Shown piece after piece: positions 44,149 to 53,692 of a stretch of DNA of 64,000 nucleotides. The DNA comes from Pycnococcus provasolii (taxonomy: Eukaryota > Chlorophyta > Pseudoscourfieldiophyceae > Pseudoscourfieldiales > Pycnococcaceae): NCBI GenBank assembly GCA_938743325.2, contig OW568863.1:992001-1056000 (forward strand). The letters are read 5' to 3'. Positions within the stretch are counted from its first letter, which is position 1. Every line of letters starts with the position of its first letter. The position numbers were made by a program, and so were the translations under genes. The notes under the pieces are model-generated. The model ran no database searches, was not told the origin of the DNA, and saw nothing but the letters and a program-made list of their open reading frames with translations.

Positions 44149-45759
44149 TCAGCTCTCCTCCGGCGCTGGTGCTGACGCGTCCACGCACACGACGCGACCT
44201 TCGACGTGCGCTGATACGGCGAAGTGCTCTCCAATCGGCGCCGCGTACCTGATCTTGCTCACGCTGCCTTTGAACTTGCTAGCCGCCTTCGCCACAGGGC
44301 TGAAGACCTGGCTGAAGCCGTTCACAACGGAAAGCGTCTGAAAATGATTTCGAATGATGGTGGGAAGGAATGGGCTCACCTCAGTGTCCCTAATCACCTT
44401 GCAGTTTCCAAACACGTCATAGCCATCCTTGCCCTGTGCAAGGTATGCCTTGGTGCACATGGTGTACACGCGATCGTCTTGGACCGCCTCGTCACCGACC
44501 ACCACGCTCTCACGCTCAACACGGCTGCCAGGCTCCCTGTCAGCGTGGAACTTGAACTTCATGCCGCTAATCTGCGGAAAGCGTCCCTCGAGCTTCGGGT
44601 ACTGGCTTACGCCATTCTCTAGCGCCTCGATGAGCTGCGTGCCCGTTATCTCGATGGTTACCGTTTCGTCGAGCATCGGAAGGATCGATATCAGGTCGCG
44701 CATTAAAAACGGACCTGGAGTATGCACGACATCCGAGCGCAGCGTTCCGGAGTTGAGCAGCGCCATGTCTGCGCCGGAGCTCTCGCGGAACAGGTCGCAG
44801 ACAAAGTTGCCCAGCGCCGTTTCCGAAGTGCGAATTGACGTGAAGCGTCCATCGAGCTCCGTTGCCAGCTCGCCGATGATCTGGTCCATCTTCGAACCCA
44901 CCACCCCGGAATATGCCGCTACGATCTCCGCCACAGCTTCGTCGACGGGCTGCGTACTGTCAATCACCACGCGCTCGTGCTTAGCAACCGAAGGGCGCGC
45001 GCCACCCGGCGGCACCTTCATTTCGATGCGCGTGATGTCTCGAAAGTCCGTTCCAGACTTGCATAGCAGCGTGCCGTGTGGCTCAACCGCGGCACAGTGA
45101 TAGTGGTGGTCGTGGCCACCAAGCACGAGGTCAAACTCAGGCGCGCTGGCAGCGAGGAGTTCGTCGTTTGGCTGGCGCATGTGTGTGAGAGCAATAACCA
45201 TGGCACAGCCCTCCTCCTCTCGCAGCTGCGTGGCCAAGCGTCGACCCTCCTCCACAAAGTCAAGGTAGTCCACCGCCGACTCATCCACCGTGGCGAGCGT
45301 GGCGAGCCACTCGCGCTCGACGAGCCCAACGACACCAATCTTAACGCCAAGGTGGTGGATAATGCAGGTGCGCTTCGCCATGCCGAGCGGCTCTGAGGTG
45401 GACTTGTCAATCACGTTCGCCATGAGCCAGGGGAAGTTGCACTCGGAATTTAGAGCCATGAGATTATCCACCCCAAAGTCAAAGTCGTGGTTCCCCACGC
45501 ACGACGCGCTCACTCCGCACGCATTCAACACGGGTGGCATTTGCTTCCCCTTCGTGACCTGGCTCATCAGGCTAGGGTTGTACGCATCGCCGGAGAACAG
45601 TACTAGCACAGGGTCGTCGGAGGACGTACCAAGCAGCGCCTTCGTTTGCGCCTGCATGCTATTGAGCGCTCCAACGAAGCGCGCTGCGCCGGCAACGGGC
45701 TCTCGGGCCGCCTCCTCGACATTGTAAACATCGTTGAAGTGTGCGATGATCAAAGTCGT
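44149..45759 (-). CDS. 5'-nucleotidase-like metallophosphoesterase (5' end not resolved)
   Basis: About 536 residues of a UshA/CD73-type two-domain enzyme. The metal-binding motifs HFNDVYN, FSGDAYNPS and GNHDFDFG and the GGHDHHY histidine motif are intact, followed by the C-terminal substrate domain (GNFVCDLFRESSGADMALLN). It should hydrolyse nucleotides or related phosphomonoesters. There is no ATG before HFNDVYN: the frame is closed upstream by TAG at 45762-45760, which reads as a splice acceptor (CGATAG/ACGACTTTG). A short first exon upstream is therefore likely. A 19-G run at 45783-45801 lies in the presumed intron. No signal peptide is seen in this part. Confidence 0.82.
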   Translation of the reverse strand, partial: TTLIIAHFNDVYNVEEAAREPVAGAARFVGALNSMQAQTKALLGTSSDDPVLVLFSGDAYNPSLMSQVTKGKQMPPVLNACGVSASCVGNHDFDFGVDNLMALNSECNFPWLMANVIDKSTSEPLGMAKRTCIIHHLGVKIGVVGLVEREWLATLATVDESAVDYLDFVEEGRRLATQLREEEGCAMVIALTHMRQPNDELLAASAPEFDLVLGGHDHHYHCAAVEPHGTLLCKSGTDFRDITRIEMKVPPGGARPSVAKHERVVIDSTQPVDEAVAEIVAAYSGVVGSKMDQIIGELATELDGRFTSIRTSETALGNFVCDLFRESSGADMALLNSGTLRSDVVHTPGPFLMRDLISILPMLDETVTIEITGTQLIEALENGVSQYPKLEGRFPQISGMKFKFHADREPGSRVERESVVVGDEAVQDDRVYTMCTKAYLAQGKDGYDVFGNCKVIRDTEVSPFLPTIIRNHFQTLSVVNGFSQVFSPVAKAASKFKGSVSKIRYAAPIGEHFAVSAHVEGRVVCVDASAPAPEES

Positions 45760-45922
45760 CTATCGGGTGTGTACGTGTGTGAGGGGGGGGGGGGGGGGGG
45801 GCGTAGGGGAAGGGTAGGGCCAGTCTCGGCGTAAGTTGGTGCTCAATGACTTTTTTCCATCGAGAATCTAGCCATAACATATTCCATTCAGTCAAAAAAA
45901 AGCAGTCAACACAAACAGGCAA

Positions 45923-48133
45923 TCACGCAGCAGGGACCTCCTCCGGGGCAGGCGCAGCGGCCTCCTCCGGGGCAGGCCCGGTGGCCTCCTCCGGGGCAGG
46001 CGCAGCGGCCTCCTCCGGAGCAGGCGCGGCGGCCTCCTCCGGGGCAGGCGCAGCGGCCTCCTCCTCCGGAGCAGGCGCGGCGGCCTCCTCCGGGGCAGGC
46101 GCAGGGGCTTCCTCCGGGGCAGGGGCCTCCTCAGACTTTACCTCTTCCGTTGGTGCCGGTGCTTCCTCAGCCGGCGCGGGTGCCGCCGCCTCCTCAGCTG
46201 GTGCTTCTGCCGGCGCCGCCTCCTCAGCTGGTGGCTCCGCCGGTGCCGCTTCGCCAACTGGCGTGGGAGTCGCGGTACCGTCGAAGACAGCCGTCACCTC
46301 CACGAACACCTCCTCGGGCGGAGGCACCGCAGACACCACGAACGCCTTGCCCTGCTCCTTGTACTTGTCAAGCACAGGCAAGCTCTGGTTCTGGAACGTG
46401 TCGAAGCGCTTCTTGATCGTGTCGATGTTATCGTCCGCGCGGCCGCTCGACTCTCCGCGCTTCAGCAGGCGCGCCTGCATCGTCTCGAGCGGGCAGTCGA
46501 AGAAGAGCACCTTCTTGCACGGCATGACCAAGCTCTCGAACGTCTCCGCCTGGTCGAGCGCGCGCGGGAAGCCGTCAATGAGGAATTGCTTGCGGCCGCT
46601 CTTGATCATCGCCTTCTTGAGCAGGCCGATAGTCACCTCCTGCGGCACGAGCTTGCCCTCTGTCATGAGCTCGTGGCACATCTTGCCCGTCGCCGACCCC
46701 GACGCCACCTCCGCGCGAAGCAAGTCGCCGGCGGAGAGGTGCTTGTATCCGTACTTCTCGACGATACGGTCGCACTGCGTTCCCTTGCCGCTTCCCGGCC
46801 CGCCGAGCACGAACACGATCTCCGTCTCCGGGTCGAGCGTGCCCTCGATAGCCTTCTGCACCTCCACGAACACCTCCTCGGGCGGAGGCACCGCAGACAC
46901 CACGAACGCCTTGCCCTGCTCCTTGTACTTGTCAAGCACAGGCAAGCTCTGGTTCTGGAACGTGTCGAAGCGCTTCTTGATCGTGTCGATGTTATCGTCC
47001 GCGCGGCCGCTCGTCTCTCCGCGCTTCAGCAGGCGCGCCTGCATCGTCTCGAGCGGGCAGTCGAAGAAGAGCACCTTCTTGCACGGCATGACCAAGCTCT
47101 CGAACGTCTCCGCCTGGTCGAGCGCGCGCGGGAAGCCGTCAATCAGAAACGACATCGCGCCGCTCTTGATCATCGCCTTCTTGAGCAGGCCGATAGTCAC
47201 CTCCTGCGGCACGAGCTGACCCTCCTTCATCAGGTCCGCGCACATCTTGCCCGTCGCCGACCCCGACGCCACCTCCGCGCGAAGCAAGTCGCCGGCGGAG
47301 AGGTGCTTGTATCCGTACTTCTCGACGATACGGTCGCACTGCGTTCCCTTGCCGCTTCCCGGCCCGCCGAGCACGAACACGATCTCCGTCTCCGGGTCGA
47401 GCGTGCCCTCGATAGCCTTCTGCACCTCCACGAACACCTCCTCGGGCGGAGGCACCGCAGACACCACGAACGCCTTGCCCTGCTCCTTGTACTTGTCAAG
47501 CACAGGCAAGCTCTGGTTCTGGAACGTGTCGAAGCGCTTCTTGATCGTGTCGATGTTATCGTCCGCGCGGCCGCTCGTCTCTCCGCGCTTCAGCAGGCGC
47601 GCCTGCATCGTCTCGAGCGGGCAGTCGAAGAAGAGCACCTTCTCGCACGGCATGACCAAGCTCTCGAACGTCTCCGCCTGGTCGAGCGCGCGCGGGAAGC
47701 CGTCAATCAGAAACGACATCGCGCCGCTCTTGATCATCGCCTTCTTGAGCAGGCCGATAGTCACCTCCTGCGGCACGAGCTTGCCCTCCTTCATCAGGTC
47801 CGCGCACATCTTGCCCGTCGCCGACCCCGACGCCACCTCCGCGCGAAGCAAGTCGCCGGCGGAGAGGTGCTTGTATCCGTACTTCTCGACGATACGGTCG
47901 CACTGCGTTCCCTTGCCGCTTCCCGGCCCGCCGAGCACGAACACGATCTCTGTGTTGCTTGGCAGTTCGCCGAGGTCTTCTTCGACGGGCATTTTGGGTT
48001 CCTCGGGCACGGGCTTGAGTGCGGGTGCGGGTGCCGGCGCGGGTGCCGGCGCGGGCGCCGGTGTGGGCTTAGGCACGGGTTTGTTCCCCGTTCCTGCCGC
48101 AGGCGGTGCTTCGGACGACGCTCCACATCCCAT
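45923..48133 (-). CDS. Triple-domain adenylate/UMP-CMP kinase with acylated N-terminus
   Basis: This 736-residue protein starts MGCGASSE, an N-myristoylation/palmitoylation signal, followed by a Pro/Ala linker. Three nearly identical ~188-residue kinase domains follow, each with P-loop LGGPGSGKGTQC, NMP-site DGFPR, and a short lid (KRGETSGRADDN; SSGRADDN in the third), typical of the short AK1/UMP-CMP kinase class. The C-terminal ~110 residues are an (APAPEE)n repeat. Nucleoside monophosphate kinases exchange phosphate between ATP and an NMP. A multi-domain, membrane-tethered form would suit local energy buffering, as proposed for ciliary adenylate kinases. All three active sites look intact. 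Confidence 0.9.
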   Translation of the reverse strand: MGCGASSEAPPAAGTGNKPVPKPTPAPAPAPAPAPAPALKPVPEEPKMPVEEDLGELPSNTEIVFVLGGPGSGKGTQCDRIVEKYGYKHLSAGDLLRAEVASGSATGKMCADLMKEGKLVPQEVTIGLLKKAMIKSGAMSFLIDGFPRALDQAETFESLVMPCEKVLFFDCPLETMQARLLKRGETSGRADDNIDTIKKRFDTFQNQSLPVLDKYKEQGKAFVVSAVPPPEEVFVEVQKAIEGTLDPETEIVFVLGGPGSGKGTQCDRIVEKYGYKHLSAGDLLRAEVASGSATGKMCADLMKEGQLVPQEVTIGLLKKAMIKSGAMSFLIDGFPRALDQAETFESLVMPCKKVLFFDCPLETMQARLLKRGETSGRADDNIDTIKKRFDTFQNQSLPVLDKYKEQGKAFVVSAVPPPEEVFVEVQKAIEGTLDPETEIVFVLGGPGSGKGTQCDRIVEKYGYKHLSAGDLLRAEVASGSATGKMCHELMTEGKLVPQEVTIGLLKKAMIKSGRKQFLIDGFPRALDQAETFESLVMPCKKVLFFDCPLETMQARLLKRGESSGRADDNIDTIKKRFDTFQNQSLPVLDKYKEQGKAFVVSAVPPPEEVFVEVTAVFDGTATPTPVGEAAPAEPPAEEAAPAEAPAEEAAAPAPAEEAPAPTEEVKSEEAPAPEEAPAPAPEEAAAPAPEEEAAAPAPEEAAAPAPEEAAAPAPEEATGPAPEEAAAPAPEEVPAA
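46286..47949. repeat. Three direct repeats, 564 bp period, in the kinase gene
   Basis: Each repeat encodes one kinase domain. Only a handful of base changes separate the units, including at silent sites, indicating recent amplification or continuing homogenisation. Confidence 0.9.
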
Positions 48134-48966
48134 GTTGCACAACAGCTGCTTTTGGAAGCACTTACAGTACTTACTTACTTACTTACGGTACGGTATCGTA
48201 TGTACTGTACAGTATCGTGTGCCGACCACCGATATTGTTGACAGGACTACGCTAATGGCGTGGAGTGATGGCTTGAGACACAGGGCGGAGGAGGAGGAAG
48301 CCCCCCGGGCGGGCGGAGAAACCAACAAGACAACGACCGGTTCAGCGAAACAACGCTTGCAAGAGCTTCGTTGCCAACTCCAGGATACATCACCTTGCTT
48401 GTTATCCATGGAGGGGGGGTGCTTGTTATCCCTTGCAACCTGTTAATGTTATTGTGGCCTGTTCTTCCTGATCACTCACTAGACTACTCACTTGACTAGA
48501 CAACAGGTCGGCCCGAACGGTGGTCTCAATGCTTGTCCGTCTGTCCCTGTTGTGTGTTGTGTGCCATGTGGGCCCCAGAACGAACTGGTGAGACCGGTCA
48601 CTCCCCTTTCTCTTCGGACTCTTCGGACCTCTTCGGACAGGTTCTTCGGACTGCCTCTCTCTTCGGACTTCGATGAGGTACAGTAGGTCTTCGATGGGAA
48701 TCCAATACACCTTTATTAGGAATGAGGAGACGGCTCTTCTAGACGGCTCCCGAGTCCCGACCCTCTCCTGTAAAACCAGGTACACGTGCACAGGTGGATC
48801 CCCCTGGGAACTCCTTCCTACGGGGAGAAATAGGTGGCGAGAATCCTACGTCCTACGTACGGTGTTTTTGGAAGGGGCCTATCTCCTCTTTGTCTTGTTT
48901 GTCTACGTCACGATTGTGCCATCAGTGTTGTTTGCCATCAGTTTCATCGTCGTCGTTCGGAAAGAA
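48134..48966. promoter_or_regulatory. Divergent spacer between the kinase and DCAF11-like genes
   Basis: 833 bp with an ACTT microsatellite at about 48167-48186, the palindrome TACTGTACAGTA at 48203-48214, and a repeated CTCTTCGGACT motif near 48610-48668. An in-frame extension of the DCAF11-like frame to 48673 encodes a hydrophobic stretch, but I treat it as leader. Confidence 0.45.
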
Positions 48967-50967
48967 ATGGCGCAGGAGGACTCCTCCCTTCTTCATATAG
49001 GTTCTCGCGGTGGTGGTGGTGGTGGTGGTGGTGGTGGTGGTGGTGGTGGTGGTGAGGAGCTTGAGGAGGAGTCATTGGAGGAGGAGTCATTGGAGGAATC
49101 GTCCTTGTTGTTGGAGGATTCTAGGGATTCTGGTGAGGAGTCTTTGTGGGATGAAGAAGAAGAAGAGCTTGAGGAGGAGCTTGAGGAGGAGGATGATTTG
49201 GATGACGACGACGACTTTGAGGATGCTCGTGGTGGTGGTGGTGACGACGACGACGACGATGACGACGACGACGATGATGATGACCGTGACGACTTTGTGG
49301 ACTACGGAGGTCGACTGTGGAACTTTGTCACCGGCTTGGGATCCGCACGCGCAGGAAGTCGCAACGCATCACTGCAAGAGGCGTTCGAACCCGCACCGCC
49401 ACCGGCGCCACTCGAACACGAAGACCTCAGGGCGGAACTGCTCATGAGAACGGCGTCGGACGCACACGCAAGGTTAGCGACGAGATGCACAACCTTACCT
49501 GAAACACCAACAAAACCACCACCTGCAGTGTCGAGGAAACGCTCGCATCCAGAACCTGCCGTCGGCGCCATGCTGCGAGCCAGGGAACTTGGTGGTTCGC
49601 CATTTGGCGCCAACCGAAACTCAAAACCGGCATTCACCGCAAGCCAGAAAACATTCCTCGGAGGACAGAGAATACCCAACTCAAATCCACGCGTCGTCGA
49701 CCGATTCCCGTCAAGAGGGTACTGCGGGCGGTTCTCCGGCGACGGGAACTTGTACTTTGCCGCGTTCCAAGAGAGGCGCATACGAGTGTACGACTACCGA
49801 CGCAACTACAAGCTTACGAAGGATATTCAGGCGAGGAACCTGCAGTGGACCATCACGGACGCCACAAGCAGCCCAGATAGCCGATTTCTCGTCTACACCA
49901 CCATCGCACCCGTCGCTCACTTGGTGCGCCTCGAGGGAGGAGGTGTCGAGGGTAACGACAACGGTCCAGTCGAGAGCATTCAGAATGTGACGGACTTGCA
50001 CGAGACGCTCGAGTTTGGCGTGCAGAACAATGGACGCACCGTGCACCACGGTGGAGTGTGGTCCATCAGGTATCTGCACGATGGCACGCAGCTCGTCGCG
50101 GGAACGAGCGACGGGCTTGCATTCTACGACATTCCCTCGATGAAAGCCAGCCAAAGCGTCACGGGCGTACACGAAGATGACGTCAACGCCGTTGCGGTCG
50201 ATGGTGGCTGCGGCGGTAGCTCGCAAATGATCTACAGCGGCAGCGATGACACGCTCATCAAGGTGTGGGATCACCGCATCTTAGGTGGCGCCCCCACGAG
50301 CACGTCGTCCGTCGACCCATTCGGAGACGGCGACGGCATGCGTGATGAGCCTCCAAAGAGCCAGTGCAAGGCGGTTGGTGTGCTCGCGGGCCACACGGAG
50401 GGCATCACACACATCGACGCGCGTGGCGACGGAAGGTACATCTGCAGCAACTCCAAAGATCAGACGCTGCGCATCTGGGACCTTCGCATGATGTACAGCT
50501 CATCCGACCACCGCCGAAGGGAGCAGGAGGAGGAGAGGAGCATCATCAGAACACGCATGAACTTCGACTACAGGTGGATGGAGTACCCAATGCGCGGGTA
50601 CGACATTCGCCACCCGCTCGACTGCAGTGTGAAAACGTTCCGCGGCCACAGCACCCTGCAGACGCTCATCCGCGCGTACTTCAGCCCTGCTCAGAGCACC
50701 GGCCATCGCTACCTCTACACTGGAGGATACGACGGCTACGTTCGCATCTTCGACATCCTCAGCGGCCAGGTGGTGGAGTGCCTTTCGTATCACAACGGAC
50801 TGGTACGTGACGTTGCATGGCACCCGACAGACCATGTGCTCAATTCGCTCGGATGGGATGGGAGGGTGGTAACCTGGGAGCACAACAGTGATGGTGATTC
50901 GTGTCATCAGGACTCGGAGGAGGAGGAGGAGGAAGAAGAAGAAGATGAGGAGGAGGAGGAGGCGTAG
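48967..50967 (+). CDS. DCAF11/LEC14B-like WD40 protein
   Basis: This 666-residue protein starts MAQEDSSLLHIGSRG in a gaaATGG context. A poly-Gly and Asp/Glu-rich N-terminus is followed by a WD40 propeller beginning at ~255 (YCGRFSGDGNLYFAAFQERR, VWSIRYLHDGTQLVAGTSDG, MIYSGSDDTLIKVWDHR, GRYICSNSKDQTLRIWDLR). The order and the YDYRRNYKLTKDIQARNLQW segment match DCAF11/LEC14B, substrate receptors for CUL4-DDB1 ubiquitin ligases; WDHR/WDLR fit DWD boxes. The C-terminus ends in an EEEE run. The poly-Gly is encoded by a GGT microsatellite at 49010-49053, likely length-variable. Confidence 0.87.
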   Translation: MAQEDSSLLHIGSRGGGGGGGGGGGGGGGEELEEESLEEESLEESSLLLEDSRDSGEESLWDEEEEELEEELEEEDDLDDDDDFEDARGGGGDDDDDDDDDDDDDDRDDFVDYGGRLWNFVTGLGSARAGSRNASLQEAFEPAPPPAPLEHEDLRAELLMRTASDAHARLATRCTTLPETPTKPPPAVSRKRSHPEPAVGAMLRARELGGSPFGANRNSKPAFTASQKTFLGGQRIPNSNPRVVDRFPSRGYCGRFSGDGNLYFAAFQERRIRVYDYRRNYKLTKDIQARNLQWTITDATSSPDSRFLVYTTIAPVAHLVRLEGGGVEGNDNGPVESIQNVTDLHETLEFGVQNNGRTVHHGGVWSIRYLHDGTQLVAGTSDGLAFYDIPSMKASQSVTGVHEDDVNAVAVDGGCGGSSQMIYSGSDDTLIKVWDHRILGGAPTSTSSVDPFGDGDGMRDEPPKSQCKAVGVLAGHTEGITHIDARGDGRYICSNSKDQTLRIWDLRMMYSSSDHRRREQEEERSIIRTRMNFDYRWMEYPMRGYDIRHPLDCSVKTFRGHSTLQTLIRAYFSPAQSTGHRYLYTGGYDGYVRIFDILSGQVVECLSYHNGLVRDVAWHPTDHVLNSLGWDGRVVTWEHNSDGDSCHQDSEEEEEEEEEDEEEEEA

Positions 50968-51207
50968 GTGGGTGGAAGCGGCACAGGCTGCATGATTTTG
51001 ACCCGCCGAATTTGCAAATCGTTGCTGTAATTACAGATTTTAATCACCACACAAGTTGTTGAAAAGCTGTCATTACTGCTTCAATTTTTTAATATTTCTT
51101 TCTTATGGTTGCAGTTGATGTTGTTTGTCCTCTTCGCGCACCCCTATGTGCGTGTATAAAAAATAAATTCGACAATCACCCAAACCCACATTCAAATGCT
51201 TTGCGGC

Positions 51208-52629
51208 TTACTTCGCCTTGTATTTTTGGTTCATCGTCGTGTACAGGTACGTGCCGGCGATGGCAATGCACGTTCCGATGATCGTCTTCTGCGTCATGAC
51301 GTTTCCGAAGAAGATGACGCTCGAGAAGATGACGACGATGCGCTTGACGACGTTGCAGACGCCGTGCGCGACTGGGCTGACGCGGTTGAGCGTCTGGTAT
51401 GCAAACTGGTTGTAGAGGTGGTAGAAGATGCCAACGAGGAAGAGCTGGAACCAGAAGGTCGTCGCGCCCATCGACGCGATGGCCGTCTTGGCACCCTCGA
51501 CGACCGATCCACCCTCGAAGATGAGAGCAAGCGGCGCGCAGATGAACATCGAGATGACGCTCGTGTAGGCGTAGTTGTTCGTTGCCGTGAAGTTCTTGAC
51601 ATTCGCCTGGCACTCCTTCACCCACACGGCGCGGAAGCTGAACGTGAGGTTCGAGAGCATAGCGGTGATGAAGCCGAGCCAGTTGAAGGACACCTCGGCG
51701 GCTGACGCCAGAGCAACGCCGATGATGATGGGAGCCAGTGTAGCCACCACCGGGAGCGGCGTGACGGTTCCGAGGATGAGCTTGCTCATGATGACGTTGA
51801 ACGCCGGCTCGAGCGTCTTCACGGTGTGCGTGAGGCTGATGGCCACGGCGGCGAAGCTCAGGTTCGCGGCGATGTGCCCGAGCGCGTGCATGGTGGCAGG
51901 CTTGACGAGGTATCCAAACTCCTTCTTGTCAATCGGGCGGCCGAAAGACGCATCCTTGAAGCCGAACGCGTACAGCACGGCGCAGTAGATGGAGCCGACA
52001 ATCACGTGCACGGTGGAAACGGTCCACGGGAACGGGAACTGGTTGAAGAGCGCCTTGTTGTTGATGTTGAAGCCAATGTTCAGCGCGTACCAGAAGAGGA
52101 TGAACCCGAGCGTGGTGAGTCCCTCCTTTCCGAACATGCCACCATCCTCCTTTTTCTCTTCGGAGGCGCCGCCGGAAGCCGCTGCACCGGCGCACCTCGC
52201 GACGACGCTGGCGTGGCGTTCGGCGACACGCGCAGCCGGCGCACGTGCGACGGCCACGTTCGCTGTGGACAGGCAAGGCGCGGGTGCCGGCGCCGCCAAG
52301 AGGTGCCTGGTAGCGTTCGTCTGTGTGTGTGTTTACGTGTGTGTACGCGCGCGTTGGTTTTATTAAAAAAAAGTGGGTGAGTTCTTCTTGCTTTCCTGTT
52401 GTTTCGTGATCCTCGAGGGTTTCTGCCCCTTCGTCCCTTGCGGGCTTCGCGAGAGACGACGCGAAGCTTCGACGAAGAGAGAGGGTTGGCCAAACCCTTT
52501 GAAAAGGCCAAGGCTTACCTTGGCACCGGCGCGCGAGGTACGCGCAAGGGCGGCCGGGCGCTTGCTGAAGGACGGCCGGGCAGGACAGACACCTGCTCCT
52601 CCTGGAGTGACACGCGCAGCCATGAACAT
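51208..52629 (-). CDS. Plastid triose-phosphate/phosphate translocator, two exons
   Basis: Exon 2 (52320-51208) has no ATG and is closed upstream by a stop, but starts right after a CACACAG acceptor. Exon 1 (52629 or 52623 to 52519) encodes MFMAARVTPGGAGVCPARPS and onward, ending AAG/GTAAG. Joining them in phase 0 removes a 198-nt GT-AG intron (52518-52321) and gives ~407 residues, the usual length. The N-terminus is a typical Ala/Arg/Ser-rich transit peptide. The mature part has the TPT blocks (NIGFNINNKALFNQFPFPW, EVSFNWLGFITAMLSNLTFS, NVVKRIVVI with the substrate-binding KR) and multiple membrane helices. It exchanges triose phosphate or 3-PGA for Pi across the plastid inner envelope. Confidence 0.92.
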
Positions 52630-53692
52630 GACAAGTAAGCAAGGATAAGGGAAAGGTTATGACAAGTAAAGTGCGAGGGTTTCCAAAGGCGGGCAAGGTG
52701 GCACACCCCACCCACGGTGGCAACAATGTTGTGTTGGACGGCTAAAGCTGGGCAAGTGGGCAAGTGGGCAGGGAAGGGCGCCGAGGCTCCGAGAACACGG
52801 TGGACTTGCTAGACTATCGTAGAGTAACCCAATTCACTTCAGACTTGAACGTCGCGGAATTCACACACACACAAGTCACCTTGCATGCATGCGAAGTGCG
52901 AAGGTGGCAGTGAGTGAGTGAGGAACGAACAACCCTTTTGTTATCCCGTTTCTTTTCTTTTCTTTTGTATAACATTTGTGGATGGACACCCTCAGGCTCA
53001 GGATGAGACTAACCTTAGGAGAGAGAGGCTGTTTCTTTTGGGTGGCCTTGTGCCCGTTGCAGTATGTATTCTGTCCTCTCCTCCCTCTGACTGTCTGAGG
53101 GCTCGCTGACGTTGGCTGACGAGCGGCAAACGTGGCAACGGCAGATAATAACGACCTCCTGTCTCCAATCGCATCATTGGACATTGGCGGCATCGATGCA
53201 TAAAGGTACAGTATTCGCATAAAAAGGGATTCGCATCTAAATACCTTAACGCAAGTCGCATCGACTATGCCTCTGACCTCGTACCTCGTACCTCTACTGC
53301 TCTACAGAGTCTATCACCTATCCAGATGCACTGCGAGTCTCTCTCTCTCTTGAGCTTTGCCACTACTGTACAGTAAAAAAATCTACCCGGTACAGTAGTT
53401 GACGTCATGGAGACATCGTACTGTACAGTAAAGGTAATATCGTTATCGTACATAGGTCATGCATGTTCAAAATCTCTCGAGACAAAGGAGTGCTAACGCT
53501 AACACGTGAAACAGAAGAACCCGAATAATAATCGGGTTTTGGCTTCAGTTTTTGGCTGCTCGGCATTCCCGTTTTTTTAGGGGTTCACCAGCGGCGCGCC
53601 TCTTCTTTTGTTTTTGAACCAAACCAAACAAACGCGCCTTCTTTTGCAAATTGTTTTTATTTTGGGAAAACGCTGCTGGTTGGTTGGGCGCC
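52630..53692. other. Divergent spacer between translocator and ARID-SET genes
   Basis: No gene supported in ~1.06 kb. It contains two TACTGTACAGTA palindromes (53364-53375 and 53419-53430) and a 39-base motif at 53551-53589 that recurs upstream of the second kinesin gene. Confidence 0.5.

Noticed and set aside
46586-48241. 551-codon plus-strand frame opposite the triple kinase gene
   Set aside because: It is internally repeated only because the kinase DNA is; no family motif.
48673-48966. N-terminal extension of the DCAF11-like protein with a hydrophobic helix
   Set aside because: The extension is unlike the family and the ATG at 48967 has a better context; kept only as a possibility.
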